From Clostridiales bacterium (GTDB lineage Bacteria; Bacillota; Clostridia; Tissierellales; Sedimentibacteraceae): a DNA stretch of 7,246 bases. Below the pieces are notes generated by a model. That model had not been told where the DNA came from. It saw nothing but the letters and a program-made list of their open reading frames with translations, and searched no databases. The translations under genes were made by a program, and so were the position numbers. Below are positions 5,650 through 7,246 of this stretch, piece after piece; the first letter of the stretch is position 1, and the number at the start of each line of letters is the position of its first letter. Location of the stretch: NCBI GenBank assembly GCA_003487955.1, contig DNNJ01000136.1:4319-11564 (forward strand). The letters are read 5' to 3'.

Positions 5650-7095
5650 ATGAAAAGAATAATTTCAGCAATATTAATTGGACTTATGCTTATTACGACA
5701 TTGGCAGGATGCGGTGTAAATGAATTGGGTTATTTGAATTTATCTAAAGAAATTTCATCATTGACTCAGTATGGTTTTAACAATACAACATCGGTCGTAC
5801 TTTCAAAAGAATTTGTAGATGAAGAGTATAAGATTGACTTTGAAATAGACGGTGAAGTCAATATGGATGATTTAAATGACTTGTATGGAGAAATGAAATT
5901 TACATTTGAAATTAATGATATTGAAATTGAAACTCCTATAAATATTAAGTTTTCAGACAATAAGGTATACATTTCAAAAAATGCTGTTATAGAAATGATA
6001 AAATATGAAAAAATGCTTAATGGTACAGAAGAATACGGAAAGATAGTTGAAGAACTGTATAACAATGATTTAAAGGATATAGATTACATAGTGATTAACA
6101 GTCAAGCATTTATGTATGGGTTTAATCAAGGTTTAAGCGGAGGATTTCAAGAAATACCGCAAGATGAAGATGCATATGCCAAAAGGTATGATTATACTTA
6201 TGATTATATAACAAAAGCATTTAAGGGTTTTGATACAAAACTTATAAAGAAAATAAACAATGGATATTCTTTTGAGTTGACACCGGAAAGTGCTTTGGAA
6301 TTTGCAAAAAGTTTAGTTACATATTTAAATGAAAACAGGGAAGTTGTTTTTGACGAAACAATAAACTATTTGGAAAAGATATATTCTCTTATAGTTGAGG
6401 AAGAGTTCACGGTCGAGGAAAAAGCAGCAGCAATAGCTGAAATAAAAGAAAGCAGACAGGAATTCTATGATTTTATCGATGAAGCTGCATTGTTTATGGA
6501 ATCCGAAGAACTTGAACAAGGCACTTCCATGTTTGATGACAGTATTATAAAAATGGAAATGTATAAGCAAAATGATTCATATAAACAAGTGATTGATTCA
6601 GAAATTGTATATGAAAATGTAAGTATGGGAAAACTTAGCTCTATTACAATATTGACACCGAAGAATGTTGAGAAGGTTCCGGTAACAGGAAATACAATAA
6701 CTTTGGAAGAAATGGAAAAAGCTTATACAAAGGCAGAAAACAAAGTTAATCCTGTTCAGAAAGTTGAAATTCAGTGGTACGCAGATAGCATTAGTACGGA
6801 AGTTATAAAATACAGATTAAATGGAAATTATGACTTTGATTTTCAGCCTTATACAATAATTGAAGGCAGAATTTATCTTCCCCTAAGATATATTAGCGAA
6901 TCCTTTGGAGAAGAAGTAGATTGGGACAATGTAAATAAGAAAGCATACGTAGTACGAAGCGAAGAAAAAGTTGATATGACAGGAGTCTTAGTAGATTCAA
7001 GAACAATGATTAAAATAAGAGATTTTGAAAAATTAGGCTATAAAATAGACTATGTTAATGTTGATGGAAAGTCCATAGCAATTATTATTAAATGA
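5650..7095 (+). CDS. Predicted lipoprotein with C-terminal copper-amine-oxidase-N1-like (stalk) domain
   Basis: The exact function is not known. The chosen ATG follows AGGGAG (5637-5642) by seven bases and starts a classic lipoprotein signal: M-K-R, a hydrophobic stretch, then lipobox LAGC with the lipidated cysteine at residue 21. The upstream in-frame ATG at 5596 has no ribosome site and would bury the signal under 18 residues. The mature protein (about 460 residues) should be anchored to the outer face of the membrane and has no other membrane segment. Residues about 30-170 alternate short charged and aliphatic stretches, suggesting beta-strands; about 240-310 is rich in Glu and Lys and probably helical. 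The last 90 residues hold the domain's hallmark IEGRIYLPLRYISESFG (404-420) followed by EVDWD, a fold found in many Firmicutes surface proteins and not itself an amine oxidase. The gene seems monocistronic, lying between the nifJ terminator and tlp. A solute-binding or envelope role is a guess. Confidence 0.85.
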   Translation: MKRIISAILIGLMLITTLAGCGVNELGYLNLSKEISSLTQYGFNNTTSVVLSKEFVDEEYKIDFEIDGEVNMDDLNDLYGEMKFTFEINDIEIETPINIKFSDNKVYISKNAVIEMIKYEKMLNGTEEYGKIVEELYNNDLKDIDYIVINSQAFMYGFNQGLSGGFQEIPQDEDAYAKRYDYTYDYITKAFKGFDTKLIKKINNGYSFELTPESALEFAKSLVTYLNENREVVFDETINYLEKIYSLIVEEEFTVEEKAAAIAEIKESRQEFYDFIDEAALFMESEELEQGTSMFDDSIIKMEMYKQNDSYKQVIDSEIVYENVSMGKLSSITILTPKNVEKVPVTGNTITLEEMEKAYTKAENKVNPVQKVEIQWYADSISTEVIKYRLNGNYDFDFQPYTIIEGRIYLPLRYISESFGEEVDWDNVNKKAYVVRSEEKVDMTGVLVDSRTMIKIRDFEKLGYKIDYVNVDGKSIAIIIK

Positions 7096-7110
7096 CAAAA
7101 AAAGGCAGGT

Positions 7111-7154
7111 TTAATTAATTTTATTATAGTAATAATAAAAATAAAATTAATTAA
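7111..7154. repeat. Perfect 15-bp AT-only inverted repeat before tlp
   Basis: TTAATTAATTTTATT (7111-7125) and its exact reverse complement (7140-7154) flank a 14-base spacer in the 68-base gap between the lipoprotein stop and tlp. No T-run follows on the + strand, so it is not a canonical terminator. The right arm overlaps the first bases of the tlp ribosome site AAGGAG (7153-7158), so folding could affect tlp translation. I found no convincing sigma-G promoter here; TATAGTA at 7125-7131 in the spacer resembles a sigma-G -10 but lacks a matching -35. Confidence 0.6.
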
Positions 7155-7163
7155 GGAGACAAC

Positions 7164-7246
7164 ATGGATAATAAACCAAAACCTGATGACAGAACAGATA
7201 ATGTTGAAAGAATTCAATTTAATATTGACAATACAATAATGAACTA
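7164..7246 (+). CDS. tlp: Small acid-soluble spore protein Tlp, N-terminal part (runs off window)
   Basis: Only the first 27 codons plus two bases are present. They begin M-D-N-K-P, then KPDDRTDNVERIQ and IDNTI, which closely follow the N-terminal signature of the Tlp family as I know it (KPDDRSDNVE...IQNTI). Tlp proteins are small, usually about 70-80 residues, and are found in the core of dormant spores; in Bacillus the gene is read in the forespore by sigma-G. The start ATG is five bases after AAGGAG (7153-7158). This is the strongest sign in the window that the host forms endospores. The name 'thioredoxin-like' is historical and the fragment shows no CxxC. The main uncertainty is that most of the gene lies beyond the window. 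Confidence 0.8.
   Translation, partial: MDNKPKPDDRTDNVERIQFNIDNTIMN

Overview
The window is AT-rich, all genes lie on the + strand, and every coding frame is intact. Gene content points to an anaerobic, endospore-forming low-GC Gram-positive (Clostridia or Tissierellia type). The grounds are an HPr kinase of the Gram-positive kind beside uvrC, a single-chain pyruvate:ferredoxin oxidoreductase, a Firmicutes-style lipoprotein with a copper-amine-oxidase-N1-like domain, and the start of a Tlp-type small acid-soluble spore protein. The genus cannot be named from the sequence alone.

Layout: 1-606 is the 3' part of uvrC (nucleotide excision repair). 607-834 holds no gene; most of it (636-771) is an imperfect terminal-inverted-repeat element with an internal hairpin, resembling a MITE or intergenic repeat, and its right end may supply the -35 box for the next gene. 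835-1752 is hprK, the HPr kinase/phosphorylase that drives carbon catabolite control. 1753-1869 is a compact promoter region with two inverted repeats. 1870-5436 is nifJ, a complete single-chain PFOR with all expected cofactor ligands. 5437-5649 is non-coding: a repetitive, foldable segment ending in a strong intrinsic terminator (5518-5546), then a probable promoter and a leader hairpin. 5650-7095 encodes a 481-residue lipoprotein of unknown function. 7096-7163 carries a perfect 15-bp AT-only inverted repeat, and 7164-7246 begins tlp, cut by the window end.

Functionally this is mostly core chromosome. HprK senses glycolytic state and PFOR oxidises the pyruvate that glycolysis produces, but each appears to have its own promoter, so the link is thematic and not a shown operon. 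No defence system, phage, transposase gene or CRISPR array is present. The least explained piece is the 5441-5546 segment after nifJ, which has mutually exclusive pairings including an upstream copy of the terminator's 5' arm. It looks like a candidate attenuator or structured RNA of no family I recognise.
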